DNA from: JAJTFW01 sp964584995
Lineage (GTDB): Bacteria; Bacteroidota; Bacteroidia; AKYH767-A; OLB10
Reading direction: 5' to 3'
Length of the DNA stretch: 5,174 bases
Assembly: GCA_964584995.1 (NCBI GenBank)
Contig: CAZPCA010000170.1
Location: forward strand, 1-5,174
A program made the translations under genes and the position numbers. This document shows positions 1 through 5,174 of this stretch, one piece after another (positions within the stretch are counted from its first letter, which is position 1; each line of letters opens with the position of its first letter). The notes below the pieces were generated by a model. That model had not been told where the DNA came from. It ran no database searches and worked only from the letters and a program-made list of their open reading frames with translations.

Positions 1-639
1 CCCTTCTTTTTTGAAGGCATTGTTTCTGGTATAACACCAGAGAATGGTCGCCATGCCCAATTCATGTGCACGTTCAAAGGCCTGCGCAACTTCCACAATC
101 TGGCGTGACGATTCTTCCGATCCGAAATAAATGGTGGCACCGACGGCAACTGCACCCAGGTTCCAGGCTTCTTCCACGCTGCCGAACATGATCTGGTCGA
201 ACTTGTTCGGATAGGTGAGGAACTCGTTGTGGTTGATCTTTACGATAAAGGGGATCTTGTGTGCATACTTTCTGGAAACAGAGGCCAATACACCATACGT
301 GGAAGCTACCGCATTGCAACCGCCTTCAATGGCCAGGCGAACGATGTTCTCAGGGTCAAAGAAAATGGGATTGGGAGCGAAGGAAGCTCCGGCACTGTGC
401 TCGATGCCCTGGTCCACCGGGAGGATGCTCACATAGCCCGTACCGGCCAGTCGACCATGGTTGTAAATGCTTTCGAGGCTGCGCATGACCTGGTTGCTGC
501 GGTTGCCGGGAGCAAAAATCCTGTCCACAAAATCGGGACCGGGCAGGTGTAAATGGTCACGCGAAATAGTGGTGCAGGTATGGTTCAGCAGGTGTTCGGC
601 ATCCTGGCCAAGCAGCGTGCGGATTTTTTCGATGGACAT
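1..639 (-). CDS. fbaB: Class I fructose-bisphosphate aldolase, FbaB/DhnA type (partial, C-terminus beyond left edge)
   Basis: Cytoplasmic glycolytic/gluconeogenic enzyme that reversibly splits fructose 1,6-bisphosphate into dihydroxyacetone phosphate and glyceraldehyde 3-phosphate through a Schiff base on lysine, without metal. The minus strand is open from the ATG at 639 to the window edge, giving 213 residues beginning MSIEKIRTLL. Family-typical blocks are GRLAGTGYVSILPVDQGIEH (62-81), then SAGASFAPNP, ASTYGVLASVSRKYAH, PFIVKINHNE, GAVAVGATIYFGSEES and FERAHELGMATILW. The E. coli FbaB family is about 350 residues, so roughly 60% is visible. The Schiff-base lysine is expected in the missing part and cannot be checked. 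No Shine-Dalgarno sequence precedes the start, but the start fits family N-termini. The gene lies 112 bases downstream of the WbqC-family gene and may have its own promoter. Identity is very secure; it is unlike class II (metal-dependent) aldolases. Confidence 0.95.
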   Translation of the reverse strand, partial: MSIEKIRTLLGQDAEHLLNHTCTTISRDHLHLPGPDFVDRIFAPGNRSNQVMRSLESIYNHGRLAGTGYVSILPVDQGIEHSAGASFAPNPIFFDPENIVRLAIEGGCNAVASTYGVLASVSRKYAHKIPFIVKINHNEFLTYPNKFDQIMFGSVEEAWNLGAVAVGATIYFGSEESSRQIVEVAQAFERAHELGMATILWCYTRNNAFKKEG

Positions 640-689
640 GATAAGTTGTAATTGGTATTAATAAGGCAGGATGGGATTTCCCGTCATGG

Positions 690-721
690 CAAAATTAATC
701 AAAATCCTCAAAGCCGGAAAA
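690..721 (-). promoter_or_regulatory. Candidate Bacteroidota-type promoter for the aldolase gene
   Basis: On the minus strand, TAATTTTG (complement of 690-697) matches the Bacteroidota -7 consensus TAnnTTTG at all six fixed positions. Twenty bases upstream lies TTTT (complement of 718-721), a 3-of-4 match to the -33 element TTTG. This would start transcription near 683 and leave a leader of about 45 bases before the aldolase ATG. The -33 half is weak and the region is AT-rich, so a chance match is possible. If the WbqC-family frame really extends to 658 (see findings), this site would be inside coding sequence. Confidence 0.3.
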
Positions 722-732
722 AGCTCCTTGAG
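707..732 (-). terminator. Weak hairpin after the WbqC-family gene, possible terminator
   Basis: On the minus strand CTCAAGG can pair with CTTTGAG (one G-T wobble) around a 12-base loop. It is followed by a T-rich but interrupted tract, GATTTTGATTAATTTTG. It lies 19 bases past the WbqC-family stop codon, where an operon could end. The stem is short and the T tract imperfect, so this is only a candidate, and it overlaps the proposed promoter. Confidence 0.22.
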
Positions 733-751
733 AGGGAAATTACAACGCAAT

Positions 752-1387
752 TCAAGGTAGTCGCCCCAGGTTGCTGAGGGTGTCAAGTACACTAAGGTAG
801 GGCACAAAAGGGGGACAGCTGTTACCCGATCCGGCAACCCGATCAGCAAAAACCTGATGATAAGGGCTTCCCGCTTTTAGTAGGGAGGAAACACTACCGA
901 TTTCATGGAGTGTTCTAAGGTCTGTCCATTCTTCCTGCAGTGAAGAAGCTATTTCAGGCTCAGGGAGACGCAGCCTCTTAAAAAGAAATCGCATGAGTGA
1001 CATGTTAAGGTCCAGTAGAAAAACAGGCTTCTTGTCGAAGATGTGGAAGAGCTCAGCCCGAAAAAATTCAAAAAAAGCCGAACGGTTATATGCGGAAAAG
1101 AGTGATCCTTTGTGTACACGCACCCAATCTTCCGCATAACTGATTCGGATATCTTTCACCGGCACCCTCTTACCGCCGGTATGTTGTACAGGTACGCTGA
1201 GGACTTGCAAGCCGTTGGCACCTATAATCCGCGTACGGTTCCGCAGCGTCTGTTTCTGCCATAATTCATTTTCATCGATGAAGATTCTCTGATGAACGCG
1301 ACAAGTCTCCACCAGCTCCCGGAGGGGGAGGTAATGTGCTGAGAGCAGTACGATGCCGGAATCAGTTGTTGTTGTAATGGATGACAT
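752..1387 (-). CDS. WbqC-family protein
   Basis: A protein of 211 residues resembling the WbqC family, named after a gene in an O-antigen locus. Its biochemical role is not established, and a link to surface polysaccharide is inferred from the family name. Visible family features are the N-terminal strand IVLLSAHYLP (12-21), the block WQKQTLRNRTRI (43-54), NGLQVLSVPV (58-67), VKDIRI (77-82), SLFSAYNRSAFFEFF (95-109), FLLDLN, PYHQVFADR and the closing YLSVLDTLSNLG. The frame is open back to an ATG at 1489, but the family similarity starts just after the ATG at 1387, so that start is chosen. It overlaps the lepB end by 26 bases, with a GGAG 11 bases upstream, suggesting translational coupling. 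The C-terminus stops abruptly after NLG, a few residues earlier than family members usually end. A one-base change in a G4 run would continue it, so a frameshift is possible. Confidence 0.85.
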   Translation of the reverse strand: MSSITTTTDSGIVLLSAHYLPLRELVETCRVHQRIFIDENELWQKQTLRNRTRIIGANGLQVLSVPVQHTGGKRVPVKDIRISYAEDWVRVHKGSLFSAYNRSAFFEFFRAELFHIFDKKPVFLLDLNMSLMRFLFKRLRLPEPEIASSLQEEWTDLRTLHEIGSVSSLLKAGSPYHQVFADRVAGSGNSCPPFVPYLSVLDTLSNLGRLP

Positions 1388-2456
1388 TGAACAGGCGGCT
1401 CCAACGGATTTTGTTGAGGAATGAACCGTTGCTGTCCCACGACATCCAGATGAAAACAGCCTTGCCCACAATGTGGTCTTCCGGTACAAATCCCCAGAAG
1501 CGTGAATCGGCGGAATTGTGGCGGTTGTCCCCCATCATGAAGAAGTAATCCTGGGCAAAAGTGTACGAAACAGCTTCCTTGCCGTCGATGATATATTTCC
1601 CGTTGCGCTCTTCAAGCGTATGTCCTTCGTATTTGGTGATGACCCTGCGGTAGATGCTGATGTTCTTGGCATCCAGTGCAACGGTAGCACCTTTTTTCGG
1701 AATATAAATGGGACCGTAATTGTCCATGTTCCAGGCCAGCGATGGTTCGTAAGGGTATATGTAATCTTCGAATTGTCCTTTGGGCATCGTCATGGCGGTC
1801 AGGCCAGTGACATTGGGGAGCTTTTTTAGTTCAGCGGCAGCGCTTTCGGTGAGGCAATACCGGTACTGGCCGGGAGCGAAAGCTGGCCCACCATCGGTGA
1901 TGTCGTTCTTCTTGAGGATGCGTTCACCCAAGCCACTTCCCTGTGTGGTGATATCGTAGACATATTGGCTCTTCTGCGGAAGCATGGCTTTTTCACCGTT
2001 CACGTATACCACGCGATCAATGATTTGAAGACTATCACCACCAACGCCCACGCAGCGTTTGATGTAGTGAGTTTGCTTGTCAATGGGACGGTCGTCTTCC
2101 ATGGGGTAATTGAAGACCACGATATCGTTCCGTTCAACTTCTCCAAAACCGGGAAGCCGGAAATAGGGGAGTTTCCAGGATTCAGAATAGGATTTGCCAC
2201 CGATGACCGGAATTTCCTGGTGCATGAAGGGGATGGAGAGCGGCGTCATGGGTGTACGTGCTCCGTAATTGACTTTGCTGACAAAAAGGAAATCTCCCAC
2301 CATGAGCGTTTTTTCCATGGAAGGTGTAGGAATGGTGAACGCTTCGATGAAAAAAGTACGGATGATGGTGGCCGCCACCACTGCAAAAACAACCGCATCA
2401 ATCCACTCTCGGGTTTTGCTTTTCGGACCGTTGCTTTGCCAGAATTTCCAATTCAT
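1362..2456 (-). CDS. lepB: Signal peptidase I
   Basis: Membrane serine protease (family S26) that cleaves signal peptides from exported preproteins at the outer face of the inner membrane, using a Ser-Lys dyad. The 364-residue protein has a short cytoplasmic start, one clear membrane segment at about 19-38 (WIDAVVFAVVAATIIRTFFI), and then the catalytic Ser46 in IPTPSMEKTL. The general-base Lys133 lies in HYIKRCVGVGGD. The late conserved box GDNRHNSADSRFWGFV runs from about residue 309, followed by VGKAVFIWMSWD. It is larger than many signal peptidases because of a long region (about 145-300) between the lysine box and the GDN box, as is common in Bacteroidota. No second obvious N-terminal membrane helix is seen. 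The ATG at 2456 begins right at the family N-terminus. It follows dapB by 51 bases and overlaps the WbqC-family gene by 26. All catalytic motifs are intact. Confidence 0.97.
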   Translation of the reverse strand: MNWKFWQSNGPKSKTREWIDAVVFAVVAATIIRTFFIEAFTIPTPSMEKTLMVGDFLFVSKVNYGARTPMTPLSIPFMHQEIPVIGGKSYSESWKLPYFRLPGFGEVERNDIVVFNYPMEDDRPIDKQTHYIKRCVGVGGDSLQIIDRVVYVNGEKAMLPQKSQYVYDITTQGSGLGERILKKNDITDGGPAFAPGQYRYCLTESAAAELKKLPNVTGLTAMTMPKGQFEDYIYPYEPSLAWNMDNYGPIYIPKKGATVALDAKNISIYRRVITKYEGHTLEERNGKYIIDGKEAVSYTFAQDYFFMMGDNRHNSADSRFWGFVPEDHIVGKAVFIWMSWDSNGSFLNKIRWSRLFNVIHYNNN

Positions 2457-2500
2457 AGTGATGCTGTTTCAGTGTGCGAAAGTACAAATAATACAGGTGT

Positions 2501-2513
2501 GGCTGATTCAGCC
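2501..2513. repeat. Short perfect inverted repeat spanning the dapB stop codon
   Basis: GGCTGA-T-TCAGCC is a 6-base inverted repeat around a single central base, and the dapB TGA stop lies inside it. As RNA it would give at most a 5-base-pair stem with a 3-base loop. No T run follows, so it is a poor terminator. It could be a weak mRNA-end or translational signal, or chance. Confidence 0.3.
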
Positions 2514-3248
2514 GGAGGCCTGCTCACCGAAGAGCACATCCTTCATGCTGAAGACCCCTTTTTTGCCGTTTATCCATGCGGCAGCGAGCAAGGCTCCTGC
2601 AGCGAATCCGTCCCGGCTATAGGCTTCATGGGTGATTCGCAGGGAGTCGATTGGGGAGTCCCAGGCTACCGTATGCAGTCCAATGACCTGGCCTTCGCGA
2701 TGCGCCCGGATAGGCAAGCGATCAGAGGCAGCCGGCGGATCCTGATCTTCAAGTTTCCAGCCCTGTAGGTCAGAGCGATGCTGAAGGATGCCATCGGCCA
2801 GGGTGATGGCTGTACCGCTGGGTGCATCCAGTTTTTGCGTGTGATGGGTTTCTTCGATTCGTGGGGTGTAACCGGGTTGGCGCTGCATCCAGTATGCCAG
2901 TTGTTCGTTAAGCTGGAAAAGAAGATTGACGCCCACGCTGAAATTGCTCGCTGCTACAAGGGAACCCTCTTGTGCCAAGAACTCATTCCGTATTGCTTCG
3001 AATTCAGACTGCCAGCCGGTGGTGCCGCACACCACCGGGATGCCGGCACTCAAACAAAGTCGAAGGTTCGCTGGCGCTGCCGCTGGTCGGGTGAATTCAA
3101 TCGCAACATCGGCCTGGCGAAGTACATGAGCCGATAGCAGATGTTTGTTTTCACCACCTATACTCACTACAATTTCGTGTCCGCTCTTCTGCGCCAGAGT
3201 GGCGATGGCCTGTCCCATCTTGCCGGTTCCGATTATGGCTATTTTCAT
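2508..3248 (-). CDS. dapB: 4-hydroxy-tetrahydrodipicolinate reductase
   Basis: Cytoplasmic enzyme of the diaminopimelate/lysine pathway. It uses NAD(P)H to reduce 4-hydroxy-tetrahydrodipicolinate to tetrahydrodipicolinate, feeding lysine and peptidoglycan cross-link precursors. The 246-residue protein opens with a Rossmann nucleotide-binding loop, GTGKMG (7-12). It has EFTRP (51-55), CGTTGW (74-79) and ASNFSVGVN (100-108), and the diagnostic catalytic block EETHHTQKLDAPSGTA (132-147). His135 and Lys139 correspond to the catalytic His159 and Lys163 of the E. coli enzyme. The C-terminus (ITHEAYSRDGFAAGALLAAAW, then the GVFSMKDVL ending) is family-typical. It is somewhat shorter than the E. coli protein of about 270 residues, with a compressed segment between the Rossmann loop and EFT. 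The ATG at 3248 is three bases past the upstream stop codon (TAA-GCA-ATG), so expression is very likely coupled to the DUF5683 gene. No Shine-Dalgarno sequence is visible. Confidence 0.97.
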   Translation of the reverse strand: MKIAIIGTGKMGQAIATLAQKSGHEIVVSIGGENKHLLSAHVLRQADVAIEFTRPAAAPANLRLCLSAGIPVVCGTTGWQSEFEAIRNEFLAQEGSLVAASNFSVGVNLLFQLNEQLAYWMQRQPGYTPRIEETHHTQKLDAPSGTAITLADGILQHRSDLQGWKLEDQDPPAASDRLPIRAHREGQVIGLHTVAWDSPIDSLRITHEAYSRDGFAAGALLAAAWINGKKGVFSMKDVLFGEQASG

Positions 3249-3251
3249 TGC

Positions 3252-3827
3252 TTAGAAACGTAAATGCATGGATAGGCCGGCAAGCACGCCCTGCTCGTTG
3301 AATGTGCCGGTAGGACTCCATTGCAGACTTAGGTCATCGCTGACGTTGAAATTGAACAACTGTGCATCTACATGGGCATCGATGATATTGAGTACATACA
3401 CCATCGTGAGTCCCACTACTGACAAATCCCTGTTTCTGCGGTAGAAATCACTCAGGGACCTAAGATTGTCTTCCGTATACACGTCTGCAAATTCATCCGC
3501 AGTAAGTGGATCATTGTCATAACGTATCAACAGTGCATTTTCGTATTTCCGGAAATTGTCATTGTTGAATTTAACGAGGTAGCCCATGCCTGCAAAGGCC
3601 GCGTAAATGATGGGGACCTTCCACGCTTTTTTATTGTAGACCTGGCCGGAACCGGGGATAATGGCCGACATGGCGGTGGCCCTGCGCACATTGTGTTTCC
3701 TTACAAGGGAGGAACTATCGGTCGCGATCGTTCGACTGGAGTCAGCAGAGCCTTGCGCCATAGCGAAACGGGGTAGGGAAGAGCTGAAAAGTAGAGTGCA
3801 GAAGAAGTACAGGAAGGCGTTGCGCAT
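3252..3827 (-). CDS. DUF5683-type exported or membrane-associated protein of unknown function
   Basis: A 191-residue protein from the ATG at 3827. The start MRNAFLYFFCTLLFSSSLPR has a basic residue and a hydrophobic core, and AMA-Q (22-25) looks like a signal peptidase I site, so export is likely. The next part is Ser/Thr-rich. Then comes the family hallmark SAIIPGSGQVYNKKAWKVPI (roughly residues 54-73), running into a hydrophobic stretch IIYAAFAGMGYLV. A charged Asn/Tyr/Asp-rich middle follows, then a second hydrophobic segment, VVGLTMVYVLNIIDAHVDAQ, and a polar tail ending in RF. This matches DUF5683, a Bacteroidota family commonly found next to parB; its function is unknown. A TTG at 3857, directly after the parB stop, would add ten residues (RTRPSKPKP) but spoil the compact signal peptide, so the ATG is preferred. 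The domain name rests on recognising the PGSGQVYNKKAWK motif and on context. Confidence 0.82.
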   Translation of the reverse strand: MRNAFLYFFCTLLFSSSLPRFAMAQGSADSSRTIATDSSSLVRKHNVRRATAMSAIIPGSGQVYNKKAWKVPIIYAAFAGMGYLVKFNNDNFRKYENALLIRYDNDPLTADEFADVYTEDNLRSLSDFYRRNRDLSVVGLTMVYVLNIIDAHVDAQLFNFNVSDDLSLQWSPTGTFNEQGVLAGLSMHLRF

Positions 3828-3857
3828 GGGCTTGGGCTTGGACGGCCTGGTCCGCAA

Positions 3858-4769
3858 TCAGTCAAAATCCAGCATGTCCATCAAACGGTTCAGGTCATCG
3901 TTGCTGAAGTATTTGATGAGGATTTGTCCACTACCATTGTCCTTGTGCTTGATCTCCACCTTCGTTTCGTAGCGGTGTTCAAGGCGGTCTTGCAGGTTAC
4001 GAATTTCAGAGGCCCACGAAGCCCGGCTTTTCTCTTTTTTACCGGCTTTCCTGGGCGCGGCCTGGCGTACCAGCTCTTCCGCTTTGCGAACGCTCAGGTC
4101 GTTGGCAAGTACATCGCTCAGGATTTTCAGTTGCATGCCCACATCGTCAACACCAAGGATAGCACGGGCATGACCCATCGAGATTTTACCATCGCGGATG
4201 GCGAACTGGATTTGTGGCGGAAGCTTCAGCAAACGAAGGTAATTGGTGACGGTGCTGCGGTCCTTGCCAACACGCTCACCCAATACTTCCTGTGTCAGAC
4301 TGCATTCTTCAAGAAGGCGCTGGTAACTGATGGCGATTTCGAGGGCGTTGAGATTTTCCCGTTGAATGTTTTCCACCAAGGCCATTTCCAGCATCGCCTG
4401 GTCATTGGCTGTGCGCACATAGGCCGGAATCTGTGTGAGTCCTGCCAGGCGTGAAGCCTTGTAGCGGCGCTCACCACTGATAATCTGGTAACGGTCGGGA
4501 CCCATGCGGCGAACCGTGATGGGCTGAATAATCCCCTGCATCTGTATGGATTCTGCCAGCTCGCGCAGGGCCTGCTCGTCAAAATCGGTACGTGGCTGGA
4601 AGGGGTTGGCTTCGATGGACTGTAATGGTATCTGCGCTACTGCGCCGGCAGTGACCCTGGATACATCGGTGGTGGTTTCCACTGTTCCCGGAGTTGTCGG
4701 GCTATTTACCGGACTGCCTTCCAGGAGCGCACTTAAACCTTTACCAAGGGCTGTTTTCTTCGTCGACAT
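3858..4769 (-). CDS. parB: Chromosome-partitioning protein ParB (Spo0J-like)
   Basis: Centromere-binding CTPase clamp that loads at parS, spreads along DNA and works with ParA to segregate the chromosome. The 303-residue protein starts with the ParA-interacting peptide, KKTALGKGLSALL (4-16), after which comes a Ser/Thr/Pro-rich linker. The N-terminal CTP-binding domain includes NPFQPRTDFD (55-64), GIIQPITVR (79-87) and the GERRYKA box (99-105) with both arginines. The ENIQRENLNALEIA segment (134-147) follows. The parS-reading helix-turn-helix lies near 157-181 (LTQEVLGERVGKDRSTVTNY). A basic linker, RKAGKKEKSR, leads to the C-terminal dimerisation domain ending DDLNRLMDMLDFD. The ATG at 4769 gives the standard N-terminus. 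It is 54 bases downstream of parA and its stop lies just before the DUF5683 gene. Nothing essential is missing. Confidence 0.97.
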   Translation of the reverse strand: MSTKKTALGKGLSALLEGSPVNSPTTPGTVETTTDVSRVTAGAVAQIPLQSIEANPFQPRTDFDEQALRELAESIQMQGIIQPITVRRMGPDRYQIISGERRYKASRLAGLTQIPAYVRTANDQAMLEMALVENIQRENLNALEIAISYQRLLEECSLTQEVLGERVGKDRSTVTNYLRLLKLPPQIQFAIRDGKISMGHARAILGVDDVGMQLKILSDVLANDLSVRKAEELVRQAAPRKAGKKEKSRASWASEIRNLQDRLEHRYETKVEIKHKDNGSGQILIKYFSNDDLNRLMDMLDFD

Positions 4770-4823
4770 AAAATGGATTTGAGAGATGGAAAGATGAATG
4801 GTTGCAACGGAAAAGTGGCAGGA

Positions 4824-5174
4824 TTAATTATCCGACATCTTTAATTTTTCAATCACTTTTTCGCTAAGGACCTTTTCCGAAGCAGACATGCCCGTCATGT
4901 TATTTTTCTGAAGGATTTCACGGGCAAGATTGAGGTAGTTGATGGCGCCCTTGCTGGCAGCATCGTGCATGATGATGCTTTCTCCGAAACTGGGGGCTTC
5001 TCCGAGCTTGGTATTGCGCTGAATGATCGTGTCGAAGACCATGTCCTGGAAATGTGTTTTCACTTCTTCCACCACCTGGTTGCTGAGACGAAGGCGCATG
5101 TCATACATGGTCAGTAAGATGCCCTCGATGGCCAGTTCGGGATTGAGGCGCGTCTGAACGATTTTGATGGTATT
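4824..5174 (-). CDS. parA: Chromosome-partitioning ATPase ParA (Soj-like), C-terminal part only
   Basis: C-terminal 116 residues of a ParA/Soj ATPase. ParA dimerises on ATP, binds DNA non-specifically and is stimulated by ParB to move origins apart. The frame is open to the right window edge and begins NTIKIVQTRLNPELAIEGIL. It continues through LLTMYDMRLRLSNQVVEEV, FDTIIQRNTKLGEAPSFGES, and IIMHDAASKGAINYLNLARE. These are standard ParA blocks: TMYD(x)R, the RN..L.EAPS.G motif, and the final helix. The position usually held by Pro before RN (IPRN) is Gln here. The deviant Walker A P-loop and other ATPase motifs lie outside the window, so activity cannot be judged. An acidic/basic tail (about 24 residues after EILQKNN) ends in MSDN. 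With a usual length near 260, about 45% of the protein is present. It is first in the visible run and is followed by parB. Confidence 0.95.
   Translation of the reverse strand, partial: NTIKIVQTRLNPELAIEGILLTMYDMRLRLSNQVVEEVKTHFQDMVFDTIIQRNTKLGEAPSFGESIIMHDAASKGAINYLNLAREILQKNNMTGMSASEKVLSEKVIEKLKMSDN

Noticed and set aside
215..552. Overlapping plus-strand frames opposite the aldolase
   Set aside because: The minus strand encodes clearly conserved class I aldolase blocks throughout this stretch, so the plus-strand frames are incidental.
553..568. parS-like sequence ATGGTCACGCGAAATA
   Set aside because: It matches only 10 of 16 bases of TGTTTCACGTGAAACA, the left half is poor, and it lies inside the aldolase coding region.
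658..849. A separate 63-codon minus-strand gene
   Set aside because: It mostly overlaps the WbqC-family C-terminus in another frame. It is better treated as a possible frameshifted continuation than as an independent gene.
1388..1489. A 34-residue upstream extension of the WbqC-family frame to an ATG at 1489
   Set aside because: The extra residues overlap the conserved lepB C-terminus, have no WbqC similarity, and would make the overlap about 128 bases.
1965..2768. A 267-codon open frame on the plus strand across lepB and dapB
   Set aside because: It is antisense to two proteins with complete catalytic motifs, shows no recognisable domain, and is explained by the codon bias of the real genes.
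3924..4454. A 176-codon plus-strand open frame opposite parB
   Set aside because: It is a shadow of the strongly conserved parB coding sequence, with no family resemblance of its own.
4914..4929. parS-like sequence GATTTCACGGGCAAGA within parA
   Set aside because: It matches 11 of 16 bases, but the right half is poor and it is explained by conserved ParA codons (NLAREIL). It is not convincing as a ParB site.

Overview
The window reads as an ordinary chromosomal stretch from a member of the Bacteroidota, probably the Chitinophagaceae or a close relative. Three things suggest this: the gene order parA-parB-DUF5683-dapB-lepB-WbqC, a long signal peptidase I with an internal insertion, and starts that mostly lack Shine-Dalgarno sequences. 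The family-level guess is inference.

All seven genes lie on the minus strand, so transcription runs from high to low coordinates. From the right edge the order is: the C-terminal part of ParA (cut by the window end), complete ParB, a small DUF5683-type envelope protein, dihydrodipicolinate reductase (DapB), signal peptidase I (LepB), a WbqC-family protein, and, after a 112-base gap, the N-terminal 213 residues of a class I fructose-bisphosphate aldolase of the FbaB/DhnA type (cut by the left edge).

Gaps between the first six genes are 54, 30 (or 0 with a TTG start), 3 and 51 bases, followed by a 26-base lepB/WbqC overlap. This looks like one transcription unit that combines chromosome segregation (ParA, ParB) with envelope building: DapB supplies the lysine/diaminopimelate branch, LepB processes exported proteins, and the WbqC-like and DUF5683 proteins are probably envelope-linked. 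The aldolase belongs to central carbon metabolism and may have its own promoter.

No RNA gene, mobile element, CRISPR array, convincing parS site or sign of transfer was found, and no gene-free stretch exceeds 300 bases. The most useful second-look items are a possible one-base frameshift in a G4 run near the end of the WbqC-family gene, and the uncharacterised DUF5683 gene lodged between parB and dapB. I do not see a novel system here.
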